Assembly (NCBI RefSeq): GCF_004570865.1 | Contig: NZ_SPQS01000031.1 | Span: 1-59,354, forward strand | Source of the DNA: Bradyrhizobium frederickii | GTDB taxonomy: Bacteria; Pseudomonadota; Alphaproteobacteria; Rhizobiales; Xanthobacteraceae | Reading direction: 5' to 3' | DNA: 59,354 nt | Shown here: piece after piece, positions 16,152 through 23,133 of the stretch | How the letters are laid out: each line of letters starts with the position of its first letter | Numbering within the stretch: position 1 is the first letter of the stretch | Position numbers and translations under genes: made by a program | Notes under the pieces: model-generated | Told to the model about the DNA's origin: nothing | The model's database searches: none | What the model saw: only the letters and a program-made list of their open reading frames with translations

Positions 16152-16577
16152 ATGTTCAAGTCCATCCTCGTGCCCATCGACCTCGCCGACACCGATCTGG
16201 CCAAGCCGGCGATCGCGACCGCGGCAACGCTGTCGCAGACCTGGAGCGGCACGGTGCGGCTGCTCAACGTGCTGCCGATGACGCCGGTGATGCTGGCCGA
16301 ATACGTGCCGGCCGATTTCGACGAGCAGCAGCGCCAGACCTCGGAAGAGGCGCTCGCCATCGTCGCGCGCGAATCCGGCATCGAGCGGGGGCGGATCTCC
16401 AGCGTGGTGCGCCAGGGCGGCATCTACCACGAGATTCTGGAGGAAGCCGCGCAGATGAAGGCCGATTTGATCGTGATGACCTCGCACCGGCCGGCGATGC
16501 GCACCTATTTCCTCGGCTCCAACGCCGGCCACGTCGTGCGCTACGCCAAATGCTCGGTGCTGGTCGTGAGGCACTAA
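16152..16577 (+). CDS. Universal stress protein (UspA family)
   Basis: The 141-residue protein has the single Usp domain: MFKSILVPIDLADTDLAKPA at the N-terminus and ADLIVMTSHRPAMRTYFLGS with VVRYAKCSVLVVRH at the end. The C-terminal G-2x-G-9x-G(S/T) ATP-binding signature is only partly kept (LGSNAGHVVRYAKCSVLVV), so nucleotide binding is possible but not certain. Start ATG 16152 follows GGAGGCGCAG. The gene is codirectional with the SixA-like gene, and no other link is visible. Confidence 0.88.
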   Translation: MFKSILVPIDLADTDLAKPAIATAATLSQTWSGTVRLLNVLPMTPVMLAEYVPADFDEQQRQTSEEALAIVARESGIERGRISSVVRQGGIYHEILEEAAQMKADLIVMTSHRPAMRTYFLGSNAGHVVRYAKCSVLVVRH

Positions 16578-16617
16578 AGCATGATCCTGGAGGCAGCGCG
16601 TGCGCAACCGATGGTCT

Positions 16618-16752
16618 CGTGCCCCGGACGCAGCGCAGCGCCTCTTCAGCGGTGCGCTGCAGAGCCGGGGTCCATGCATCAGCACGCGCCGCGGCTTCCT
16701 GGGTCCCGGCTCTGCGCAGCAACGCAAGGGCGTTGCAGCGCGTCCGGGACAC
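16618..16752. repeat. Dispersed palindromic repeat, family B, copy 1
   Basis: The element begins CGTGCCCCGGACGCAGCGCAG and ends GTTGCAGCGCGTCCGGGACAC, so its ends are complementary. Inside are a second complementary pair (GCGCTGCAGAGCCGGGG with CCCGGCTCTGCGCAGC) and a central loop. A second copy with the same design lies at 20107-20240. It can fold into a long branched hairpin and contains no convincing gene. Confidence 0.75.
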
Positions 16753-16994
16753 CCGAGGGGCGGCGCAGTTGGACAGGCTGACCGCGCGGAAGGTCATCGC
16801 CCTCGTCCCCGTCGCGATCCTTGTCCACAGGCAGGCATAGCGCCGCTTGGCATTGCATTCGGCTGGCTCATAGCCATCTTCTCTTCAGCGACGACGCAGA
16901 CCGGACTGTCGCAGCGATGCCGACCTGAGTTCGAGCCGACACGACTCATGCGGCGGCCAATTCCGGTCAGCGCAGTTGGAGCCGAGGCCTAAGC
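16753..16994. other. Intergenic sequence without a recognisable gene
   Basis: Between the repeat and the transglutaminase-like gene I see no convincing coding frame or terminator. It probably holds the promoter of the next gene. Confidence 0.4.
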
Positions 16995-17801
16995 ATGCAG
17001 ATCCGGGTCGGCTTCGACATGGTCTACGACTTCCCGCAAGTCACGCCATTGATTGCGATGGTCGGAACGCATTTCACGCGGGCATCCGATGTTGTCGTGC
17101 CGGATCACCTCATCACCTCGCCTTCTGTTCCGATCACGCCCTACCGCGACAGCTTCGGGAACTGGTGCAGCCGGATCGTCGCGCCGCCCGGCCGCATGCG
17201 CCTTACTGCCGACGGAACGGTGCGCGACAGCGGCTTGCCCGATGTGATCGTTCCTTCAGCTGCGCAGCACGCGGTCGAGGATCTTCCATCGGACACCCTG
17301 CTCTATTTGCTCGGCAGCAGGTATTGCGAAACAGATCGGCTTTCCGACATCGCGTGGAAGCTGTTCGAGAAAACGGCGCCCGGCTGGCCGCGCGTCCAGG
17401 CGATCTGCGATTTCGTTCACCATCACATCGCCTTCGGATACGAGCACGCGCGGGCGACCATGACGGCATGGGAGGCCTTCAACGAGCGGAAGGGCGTCTG
17501 CCGCGACTATGCGCACCTCGCCATCGCGTTCTGCCGCTGCATGAACATTCCAGCGCGCTACTGCACCGGCTATCTCGGCGACATCGGCATTCCGCCGCCG
17601 CACGCCCCCGGCGACTTTGCAGGTTGGTTCGATGCCTACCTCGGCGGCCGCTGGTACACCTTCGATGCACGCAACAACACGCCGCGCATCGGCCGCGTGC
17701 TGATCGCCCAGGGCCGCGATGCGGCGGATGTTCCGATTGTTCATATTTTCGGACCGGGCGAGCTCATCAGCTTCAAGGTGTGGACCGATGAACTGGTGTG
17801 A
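16995..17801 (+). CDS. Transglutaminase-like superfamily protein
   Basis: The 268-residue protein has an N-terminal beta-rich domain (MQIRVGFDMVYDFPQVTPL) and a C-terminal transglutaminase/cysteine-protease core. The nucleophile is Cys169 in ERKGVCRDYAHLAIAFCR, and the Asp is likely Asp224 in GGRWYTFDARNN. At the place of the usual histidine (HAW) the sequence reads DFAGWFDAYL, so the classical Cys-His-Asp triad is not evident. A His three residues upstream (PPPHAPG) could substitute, or the protein may not be catalytic. Such proteins in alphaproteobacteria act as peptidases, peptide amidases or inactive binders. No signal peptide is visible. Confidence 0.75.
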   Translation: MQIRVGFDMVYDFPQVTPLIAMVGTHFTRASDVVVPDHLITSPSVPITPYRDSFGNWCSRIVAPPGRMRLTADGTVRDSGLPDVIVPSAAQHAVEDLPSDTLLYLLGSRYCETDRLSDIAWKLFEKTAPGWPRVQAICDFVHHHIAFGYEHARATMTAWEAFNERKGVCRDYAHLAIAFCRCMNIPARYCTGYLGDIGIPPPHAPGDFAGWFDAYLGGRWYTFDARNNTPRIGRVLIAQGRDAADVPIVHIFGPGELISFKVWTDELV

Positions 17802-17961
17802 GCCGCCGGTCCGGGTCAATTGCGCGCAGCAAGACGGACGAGATTGACCTCGCTAATTGGCAAGGTGGGTGCTACAAGCCCGGCATCACCGCGCGCTTCC
17901 TGGCTGTTATCGGTGACTGAGAGCATCGCGCTCCCGCCTCCACCCTAAAGCAGGCGGTCAG

Positions 17962-18063
17962 ATGTCCGATTTGGTCAGATTCGACATTCGTGAGTGGCTG
18001 GTGCCACCTTTGCTGGTGCCTATTTTCCTCGTGCTGCTGATCGCGATCGTGGCCGTTCTCTAG
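17962..18063 (+). CDS. Small single-pass membrane protein (33 residues)
   Basis: The ATG follows AGGCGG and the frame encodes a short polar head (MSDLVRFDIREW) and one strongly hydrophobic segment (LVPPLLVPIFLVLLIAIVAVL) that runs to the stop. This matches a tail-anchored or single-pass small membrane protein. It is too short for most gene finders. No relation to its neighbours is visible, and a chance frame remains possible, but the ribosome-binding site and sharp amphipathic-to-hydrophobic layout favour a real gene. Confidence 0.5.
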   Translation: MSDLVRFDIREWLVPPLLVPIFLVLLIAIVAVL

Positions 18064-18155
18064 CGGCAGGTCCGTTCGATTGACCTGCGCCAAAACGTGG
18101 GGCGCGGCTTCAGCCAAGACGCGGCCAGAGACGCGAGCCGAGACAGGAGGCGGGA

Positions 18156-18350
18156 ATGGCAAACACGGCAATCATCAGAGATGCCTACGGCGTTCCGGCG
18201 GTTTTCGTGGGTTCGAAGACAGGTCGGGACGATGCTCCCTTTGTTTTCGTGAGGGTCGGCGACGAGGAGCGCAGGATGCGCTGGTCCGAATGGGATGCTC
18301 TTCCGGCCTGGACCGGCGAGCGTCCGACCTGGGCGAGCAGAACCAAGTGA
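18156..18350 (+). CDS. Small hypothetical protein (64 residues)
   Basis: A strong AGGAGG lies 7 bases before the ATG. The protein (MANTAIIRDAYGVPAVFVG, later RMRWSEWDALPAWTG) is soluble and rich in Trp and Arg, with no signal peptide or known motif. It sits in a row of very small rightward genes between the transglutaminase-like gene and the repeat zone. I do not recognise a function. Confidence 0.55.
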   Translation: MANTAIIRDAYGVPAVFVGSKTGRDDAPFVFVRVGDEERRMRWSEWDALPAWTGERPTWASRTK

Positions 18351-18366
18351 ATACGGAGTGCTCAGC

Positions 18367-18684
18367 ATGACGACGGCTCGAACGAGCACTTGGATTACGA
18401 GCACTTGGATCACAAGCACATGGATCACGGGCACTTGGACCACAGCACTCTTGCTGGCAGCGGCACTGGGCGCATCCACGGTCGCGACGTCTGCCGCGGA
18501 GCCGAACTGCCGTGCGATCGAAAGCACCAGCGCGCGCCTCTCCTGTTACGATGCGGCATTTCCGCCCAAAATGACAAGTCCCGCCGAAGCCCGCATCGGC
18601 TCATCGTCAGGCTACAAAGATCCATTTCTTGCGGAAGAAGCCCGAACCGCCGCGAAGCTGAAGACTATTTGCCGCGGCTGCTGA
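18367..18684 (+). CDS. Small exported hypothetical protein with a repeated signal-peptide start
   Basis: The 105-residue product begins with a stretch made by four 15-bp tandem repeats, giving repeated STWIT units. A hydrophobic core (TTALLLAAALGASTVATSAA) and a likely signal peptidase site before EPNCRAIES follow. The mature part holds CRAIESTSARLSCYDAAFP. The RLxCYD signature with an upstream Cys is common in small secreted proteobacterial proteins, and the two cysteines may form a disulfide. A ribosome-binding site GGAG lies just upstream, within 20 bases of the previous stop. Function unknown. Confidence 0.55.
   Translation: MTTARTSTWITSTWITSTWITGTWTTALLLAAALGASTVATSAAEPNCRAIESTSARLSCYDAAFPPKMTSPAEARIGSSSGYKDPFLAEEARTAAKLKTICRGC
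18382..18441 (+). repeat. Four tandem 15-bp repeats in the signal-peptide region
   Basis: Units of the type ACGAGCACTTGGATC occur four times in a row with few changes (18382, 18397, 18412, 18427) and a partial fifth. The array keeps the reading frame and encodes repeated T-S-T-W-I. Confidence 0.8.
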
Positions 18685-18833
18685 GTTCCACAGACAGTTC
18701 CTGCGCGGAAACGAAATAAAGCGCTCGCTATCCAGCAGATAAAGTCGCATTGTCTCGGCACCGCCGAGCGGCCCGTAGCATCTATCGGTGGTGTGAACGC
18801 GAGTTGCGCTCCCGCTTACCCCCGCAGCGGAGC

Positions 18834-19040
18834 ATGAAAATCTTGGCTCGACGATCCCCAGAACCATCATCGACATTCGAATATCGCCTGGCGCAAGAAG
18901 CACTCAACCTTCGCCAGCAGGCCAAAGGGATGCCCGCTGGTATCCGCCGCACGGAGCTTTTGCGAAAGGCCGGGCAGATCGATGCTGCCGGAGAGGTCAA
19001 CAAGTGGCTGACCTCGCCGGGACTATTGGCGCCACGGTAG
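18834..19040 (+). CDS. Small hypothetical protein (68 residues)
   Basis: The ATG at 18834 follows GCGGAG. The soluble, helical, basic protein contains STFEYRLAQEALNLRQQA, RRTELLRKAGQIDAAGEVN and KWLTSPGLLAPR, a layout seen in small Bradyrhizobium proteins of unknown role. No membrane segment or signal peptide is present. The frame runs further upstream without a better start. Confidence 0.55.
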   Translation: MKILARRSPEPSSTFEYRLAQEALNLRQQAKGMPAGIRRTELLRKAGQIDAAGEVNKWLTSPGLLAPR

Positions 19041-19132
19041 GGCTTCAGCTCCAACAGGCTGAACCTACGCCGCCTCCGTAGAGACCAACTGGTATCGGGA
19101 TTTTACTCTCACCCTCCCGGGGCTGATCAGCC

Positions 19133-19168
19133 GCCGCCTGCGCTTCATTTCAAGCGGGCGGCGCTTTT
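19133..19168 (+). terminator. Possible rho-independent terminator
   Basis: GCCGCCTGCGCTT, a short loop, AAGCGGGCGGC and then GCTTTTGC form an imperfect GC-rich hairpin with a short T tract, about 95 bases after the small gene at 18834-19040. Confidence 0.4.
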
Positions 19169-19880
19169 GCTTGTGGCGGCGGGCCCCTCGCCGGGACCGC
19201 CCCGCAACCAGACGTGATTCCCAAGCGCCTTCCGGCACCGAGGCCACAATTCCTTGCGCTGCCCGACGGGCAAAACACCCGAGCGGTGGGTCAATCCGCG
19301 CCGCCAAAAACATTCTACTTTACCGAAATTCGGAATTGACGTATGTGTCGCGGCAACCCGGCCCAAGGAAGAGGGGCGTATCGCGATCGTCACGAACGCG
19401 GGCGGGGCGGCGGTGGACGCCGATGGCATCGGCGCGAAGCGTTTTGCAGGGCGGAGAGCCGTGAGCGAAACCTCTCGCGCACACGACCGGTGCGATCGGC
19501 GTACGGCAAAATCGTGTGGTCCTGACGCCCCGGGGTCTGGCGTCAAGTCTTGCGGTGATGCGGCGGCCCGACCGGGCACGCGCATCGATCAGCCGCAAGG
19601 CGACGGGGGCAATAGTGCATCGCTCCCCGGGGAGAGCACGACATAAGCCGTAAAACCACTGCGCAGGGAAGGCCGGATGTTTGGCTCCACCTGTATGCCG
19701 CTGTGCAGCTTTTCTTAAGCACACGCTTTCGCACAGTGGACCGTGGGTGCCCGGCCGGCACCCGGTCTTCCCTGCGCCCTCTTTCAATTGATGAGGGTGA
19801 GACGACCAGGCAAAGCTCGGGCAAGATATGCCGCGAGGACGCGACGCTGCGTCCGCATGAGGCGAGTACGTTGCAAACCC
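19169..19880. repeat. Long noncoding repeat-like block of the Bradyrhizobium type
   Basis: No frame here looks like a real protein. Conceptual translations of the minus strand give the Arg/Cys/Pro-rich phrases (AGKTGCRPGTHGP, SGLPCAVVLRLMSC) that I recognise from many spurious annotated proteins of Bradyrhizobium and relatives. This suggests a high-copy dispersed sequence. It contains internal complementary pairs, for example GCGCAGGGA (from 19661) with TCCCTGCGC (to 19777), and TGACGCC with GGCGTCA around 19522-19545. Copy number cannot be shown from one window. Confidence 0.5.
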
Positions 19881-19890
19881 TATGCATCAC

Positions 19891-20040
19891 CGTCACCCTG
19901 AGGTGCGCGCGCTGCGGCGCGATAGCGTCGCAGAGCAAGCCTCGAAGGGCGACGGCCCCGCCGCACCAGCTCGGCCGTTCATCCTTCGAGGCTCAGCATG
20001 CGATGCATTCGCATCGCACGCCTCGCACCTCAGGATGACG
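19891..20040. repeat. Dispersed palindromic repeat, family A, solo copy 1
   Basis: The element starts CGTCACCCTGAG, continues to GCCTCGAAGGGCGACGG, and returns with CATCCTTCGAGGC and CACCTCAGGATGACG. Outer and inner arms are thus complementary. The same plan occurs at 52119-52250 and, with a gene inside, at 52308-52766. Confidence 0.8.
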
Positions 20041-20106
20041 GAATTGATACTGTCCTGCGGAGAGATTCTGGATTGCTTCCGCTTTCGTGCGCAACACCCC
20101 GCTCTC

Positions 20107-20240
20107 GTGCCCCGGACGCAGCGCAGCGTCCCTTCGACGATGCGCTGCAGAGCCGGGGCCCATGTCGCAGCGAGTGCCGTGCCTGCTGGGTCCCGCTCTA
20201 CGCCGCAATGCCAAGAGCGTTGCAGCGCCGTCCGGGACAC
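20107..20240. repeat. Dispersed palindromic repeat, family B, copy 2
   Basis: It matches the element at 16618-16752: CGTGCCCCGGACGCAGCGCAG at the left end, GCGCTGCAGAGCCGGGG inside, and GTTGCAGCGCCGTCCGGGACAC at the right end. Confidence 0.75.
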
Positions 20241-20252
20241 AGCTTGGTCAGC

Positions 20253-20489
20253 TCACAGATACCGCGTCAGCTCGGTCCTGACCTGTCCGTAGACCGCGTC
20301 CTCGATCTGGCTGCGCGTGATCCCGATGTCGCGCAGGGCGCGGTCGTCGAGCTCGTTCAGCGTCTTGACGGCGGAGCGGCGCTCCAGGCGGTCGAACAGC
20401 GCATAGGCGGCGTTGGCGAGCGTGCTGAAAAAGCCGCCCGAGGAGGATGGGCGAAAGCTCCGCCCGGCAGTTTGCGAGATCGTGGTCAT
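20253..20489 (-). CDS. DUF1127 domain protein
   Basis: The 78-residue product starts MTTISQTAGRSFRPSSSGGF after a GGAG ribosome-binding site and ends with KTLNELDDRALRDIGITRSQ, the DUF1127 (YjiS-like) signature with conserved L-x-D-x-G. Small Arg-rich DUF1127 proteins in alphaproteobacteria have been linked to RNA binding, phosphate or stress physiology. The exact role of this one is not known. It diverges from the MocR-type regulator, and the two share a 187-base promoter region. A longer N-terminal frame exists, but its translation is out of character for the family. Confidence 0.8.
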   Translation of the reverse strand: MTTISQTAGRSFRPSSSGGFFSTLANAAYALFDRLERRSAVKTLNELDDRALRDIGITRSQIEDAVYGQVRTELTRYL

Positions 20490-20658
20490 TTTTCTTCTCC
20501 GGCCTGTCGTTCCGCGCGGCGAAGCAAATGTCGTTGGCGCGGACGCTTGTGAGCGCCTGCACCTCATTTGCCCTCGGATTGCTCTCGCTCTCCTCGGCTC
20601 AATCGCGGACCTTGATGGAACTTAAATGCTTCAGTACACTGCTCGGAGCAAGTAAAAC

Positions 20659-20675
20659 ATTGCTCTCGGTGCAAT
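20659..20675 (+). promoter_or_regulatory. Inverted repeat just before the MocR-type start codon
   Basis: ATTGC-N7-GCAAT ends one base before the ATG at 20677. A related copy (TGCTCGGAGCA) lies at 20640-20650. Their spacing, and their position between a MocR regulator and a divergent gene, fit an autoregulatory operator. Confidence 0.35.
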
Positions 20676-20676
20676 A

Positions 20677-22020
20677 ATGTCCAAGTTCGAGTACGTGAAG
20701 CTTGCCGATGCCATTGCCTCGGATATCTCTAACGGCACGTTAAGGCCCGGCGACCGGCTGCCGCCGCAGCGCAATTTTGCCTATGACCGCGGCATCGCGG
20801 TCTCGACCGCGAGCCGGGTTTATACCGAATTGCTTCGCCGCGGCCTCGTGGTCGGCGAGGTCGGCCGCGGCACCTTCATCTCCGGCGATATCAGGCGCGA
20901 GGTCGAGACGCTGAGAGAGCCGGCCGAGGCGCGCATCAATTTCGAGGTCAACTACCCGCTGCTGCCGCAGCAATGGGCGATGATCGCCAAGAGCCTTGCC
21001 GGGCTCGAGCGCGTCGATGCGCTCGAATCCGCGCTGCGCGTCTCGACCAGCACCGGCACCAAGAGCGCGCGCAACGCGGCCGCCGCCTATCTCGCGCGCA
21101 AGGATTTCGCGCCGCAGGCCGAGCAGATCGTGTTCACCGCCAACGGCAAGCAATCGCTCGCGGCCGCGCTCGCCGCGCTCGTTCCCACCGGCGGCCGCTG
21201 CGGCGTCGAGGCGCTGACCTATCCTTACGTCAAGAGCATCGCGGCGCGGCTCGGCATCACGCTGGTCCCGATTCCGATGGACGAGTTCGGCGCACGGCCC
21301 GATGCGATCCAGAAGGCGCATCGCGAGGCGCATCTGTCGGCACTGTATCTGCAGCCCATCATCCAGAACCCGCTCGGCGTCACAATGAACGCGACGCGGC
21401 GCGCCGACATCATGCGTGTCGCCGAAAAGCTCGACCTCACCATCATCGAGGACGCGGTCTACGGCTTTCTCGCCGACGACACGCCGCTGGCCGCGCTGGG
21501 CCCGGACCGCTGCATCGTGATCGACAGCCTGTCCAAGAAGGTCGCGCCGGGCCTCGCGCTCGGCATCCTCGTGGCGCCGCCGCGCTTGCGCGAGAGCGTG
21601 ATGAGCGCGGTCCGCACCGGCGGCTGGATCACCTCCGGCCATGCGCTTGCGGCCGGGCAGCGGCTGATGGCCGACGGCACCGTCGCCGAGCTCACACGTC
21701 TGAAACGCATCGATGCCTCGCGCCGTCAGCAGACCGCGGCAAGGTTGCTCGCCGGCTACCAGCTCGCCGCCGACCCGCGCTCCTATCATCTGTGGCTGAC
21801 GCTGCCGCCGCACTGGCGCTCGCAGACCTTCGTCGCGGCCGCGGCCCGGCGCGGTATCGCCCTGACGCCGTCCTCCACCTTCGCCATCGCCCACGGCCAC
21901 GCCCCCAACGCGGTGCGCCTCGCCCTCGCCCCGCCCACCTTCGAGCAGCTCGATTCCGGCCTGCGCACGATCGTGTCGCTGCTCGGCACCAAGGAAGAGG
22001 ATTTCGACTCGACGGAGTAA
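20677..22020 (+). CDS. MocR-type transcription regulator (GntR winged helix fused to aminotransferase domain)
   Basis: The 447-residue protein begins with a GntR wHTH (residues 1-70: SKFEYVKLADAIASDI, PGDRLPPQRNFAYDRGIAVS, GRGTFISGD). The rest is a fold-type-I aminotransferase domain. It includes TANGKQSLAAALAALV, YLQPIIQNPLGVTM (~230), IIEDAVYGFLADD with Asp in the cofactor site (~265) and IDSLSKKVAPGLALG with the PLP lysine (~292). MocR proteins use PLP or a PLP adduct as ligand and commonly control vitamin B6, GABA or amino-acid genes. Its targets are not evident here; the divergent DUF1127 gene is a candidate. Confidence 0.9.
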   Translation: MSKFEYVKLADAIASDISNGTLRPGDRLPPQRNFAYDRGIAVSTASRVYTELLRRGLVVGEVGRGTFISGDIRREVETLREPAEARINFEVNYPLLPQQWAMIAKSLAGLERVDALESALRVSTSTGTKSARNAAAAYLARKDFAPQAEQIVFTANGKQSLAAALAALVPTGGRCGVEALTYPYVKSIAARLGITLVPIPMDEFGARPDAIQKAHREAHLSALYLQPIIQNPLGVTMNATRRADIMRVAEKLDLTIIEDAVYGFLADDTPLAALGPDRCIVIDSLSKKVAPGLALGILVAPPRLRESVMSAVRTGGWITSGHALAAGQRLMADGTVAELTRLKRIDASRRQQTAARLLAGYQLAADPRSYHLWLTLPPHWRSQTFVAAAARRGIALTPSSTFAIAHGHAPNAVRLALAPPTFEQLDSGLRTIVSLLGTKEEDFDSTE

Positions 22021-22028
22021 GAAGCGGT

Positions 22029-22643
22029 CTACGGCAACAAGGACCGGGGCAATTGATCGAAGCCATAGCTCCGCGGCTGGTTGCGGCGCACGAAGCCGCC
22101 GACCTGCCAGGCGAACAGCGCGGCAAAGCCGAGGATGAACAGCGCGCCGGCGAACTCGTCGATCACCAGCGCGCGGATCAACAGGCCCGCCATCGCGACC
22201 GTCAGCATCGCCAGGGATGCCAGCACCGCCGCATAGGCCGTGCGGCCGAGTCCCGACGTCAGCACCGCGCGGCTGCCGGCTTTGGCCATCCGCGCATGCA
22301 GTTCGACGATGAAGGCGCGAAAGCCGTTGTCCTGCGGCGCCATCAGCGCGGCGGTCTGCCAGCTCGTCGACAGGATCGCGATGCGGCGGCCGCTGCTGTG
22401 GGTGATATCGGCGCGAAAGCGGTGCTGCTGCATCGACACCGGGCGGAACGACAGCCGGATCGCGCTGAGCTCGTCATAAGGCCACAGGCCGGATCTGCCG
22501 CCAATGTGCCACGACAGCCCCTGCTCCGTCAGCGCGAAGCGATGCGCCGAGCCGATCAGCGACGCCTTGTAGGCATAGCTCGTGACTGCCGCGGCCTCGG
22601 CTTCCGAACCCTGCATTCCGACAATCGATCCCGTCCGCGCCAT
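22029..22643 (-). CDS. Hypothetical membrane protein with a PH-like N-terminal part
   Basis: The 204-residue protein has an N-terminal beta-rich domain (HRFALTEQGLSWHIGGRSG, WPYDELSAIRLSFRPVSMQ) resembling bacterial PH-type domains. Two adjacent membrane segments follow at ~145-190 (AYAAVLASLAMLTVAMAGLL and FAGALFILGFAALFAWQVGG). It converges with the MocR gene over an 8-base gap and diverges from the small membrane protein at 22696. Not recognised beyond this. Confidence 0.65.
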   Translation of the reverse strand: MARTGSIVGMQGSEAEAAAVTSYAYKASLIGSAHRFALTEQGLSWHIGGRSGLWPYDELSAIRLSFRPVSMQQHRFRADITHSSGRRIAILSTSWQTAALMAPQDNGFRAFIVELHARMAKAGSRAVLTSGLGRTAYAAVLASLAMLTVAMAGLLIRALVIDEFAGALFILGFAALFAWQVGGFVRRNQPRSYGFDQLPRSLLP

Positions 22644-22695
22644 CGCGCCCGCGATCCGCTTGCGCGATCGCCCTCGCCCATCCTACAAGCGAGGC

Positions 22696-23130
22696 ATGGT
22701 TGAGACGACCTTTTTTCCGCGCCGTCTGATTCTCGGCGCCGCAATGATCTCCGGCGTGCTGCTGGCGCTCGCGGTGCATATGCTGGGCGCGCGCTACGGG
22801 CTCGACCTCGGCGGGCTCTGGCGCTCCGACACGGCCGAGTTCATCCCCGCGGGCGCGGCGATCGCCTGGTGGCTGATCGCCTCGGTCGGGTTTTCCGGCG
22901 GCTATTTCACCGCGACGTTGATGCAGAGCGCGGTGTCCGGGCAGATCCCGCAGCGGATGCGGCAGTTCCTGATCGCGGTCGGCGTGCTCCTGCTCGCGGG
23001 GGCGGGTCAGGTGGCGTCCGCGCCGAGCCCGATCCCGACCGTTTCGGGCGTGTTGGCCGGGCTCGCCGCGCTGTGCCTCGGCGCCGTCATGGCGTTTTGC
23101 GGCGCCCATTTCGCGCTGCGCCGCGGCTAG
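22696..23130 (+). CDS. Small membrane protein of unknown function (144 residues)
   Basis: The ATG at 22696 (MVETTFFPRRLILGAAM) follows GCGAGG. Four hydrophobic segments are visible: ILGAAMISGVLLALAVHML, FIPAGAAIAWWLIASVGF, FLIAVGVLLLAGAGQVA and VLAGLAALCLGAVMAFCGA. No catalytic motif is seen. It diverges from the hypothetical membrane protein gene by 52 bases and converges on the MHYT-GGDEF-EAL gene with a 3-base gap. Confidence 0.65.
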   Translation: MVETTFFPRRLILGAAMISGVLLALAVHMLGARYGLDLGGLWRSDTAEFIPAGAAIAWWLIASVGFSGGYFTATLMQSAVSGQIPQRMRQFLIAVGVLLLAGAGQVASAPSPIPTVSGVLAGLAALCLGAVMAFCGAHFALRRG

Positions 23131-23133
23131 AGC

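Noticed and set aside
17798..17920. A 40-residue frame starting with GTG that overlaps the transglutaminase stop
   Set aside because: It has no ribosome-binding site of its own, no recognisable feature and only a GTG start. Coding potential could not be supported.
19320..19938. Minus-strand proteins in the repeat block (for example frames ending at 19320 and 19543)
   Set aside because: They read Arg/Cys/Pro-rich text typical of mistranslated repeats, overlap in two frames and have no ribosome-binding site.
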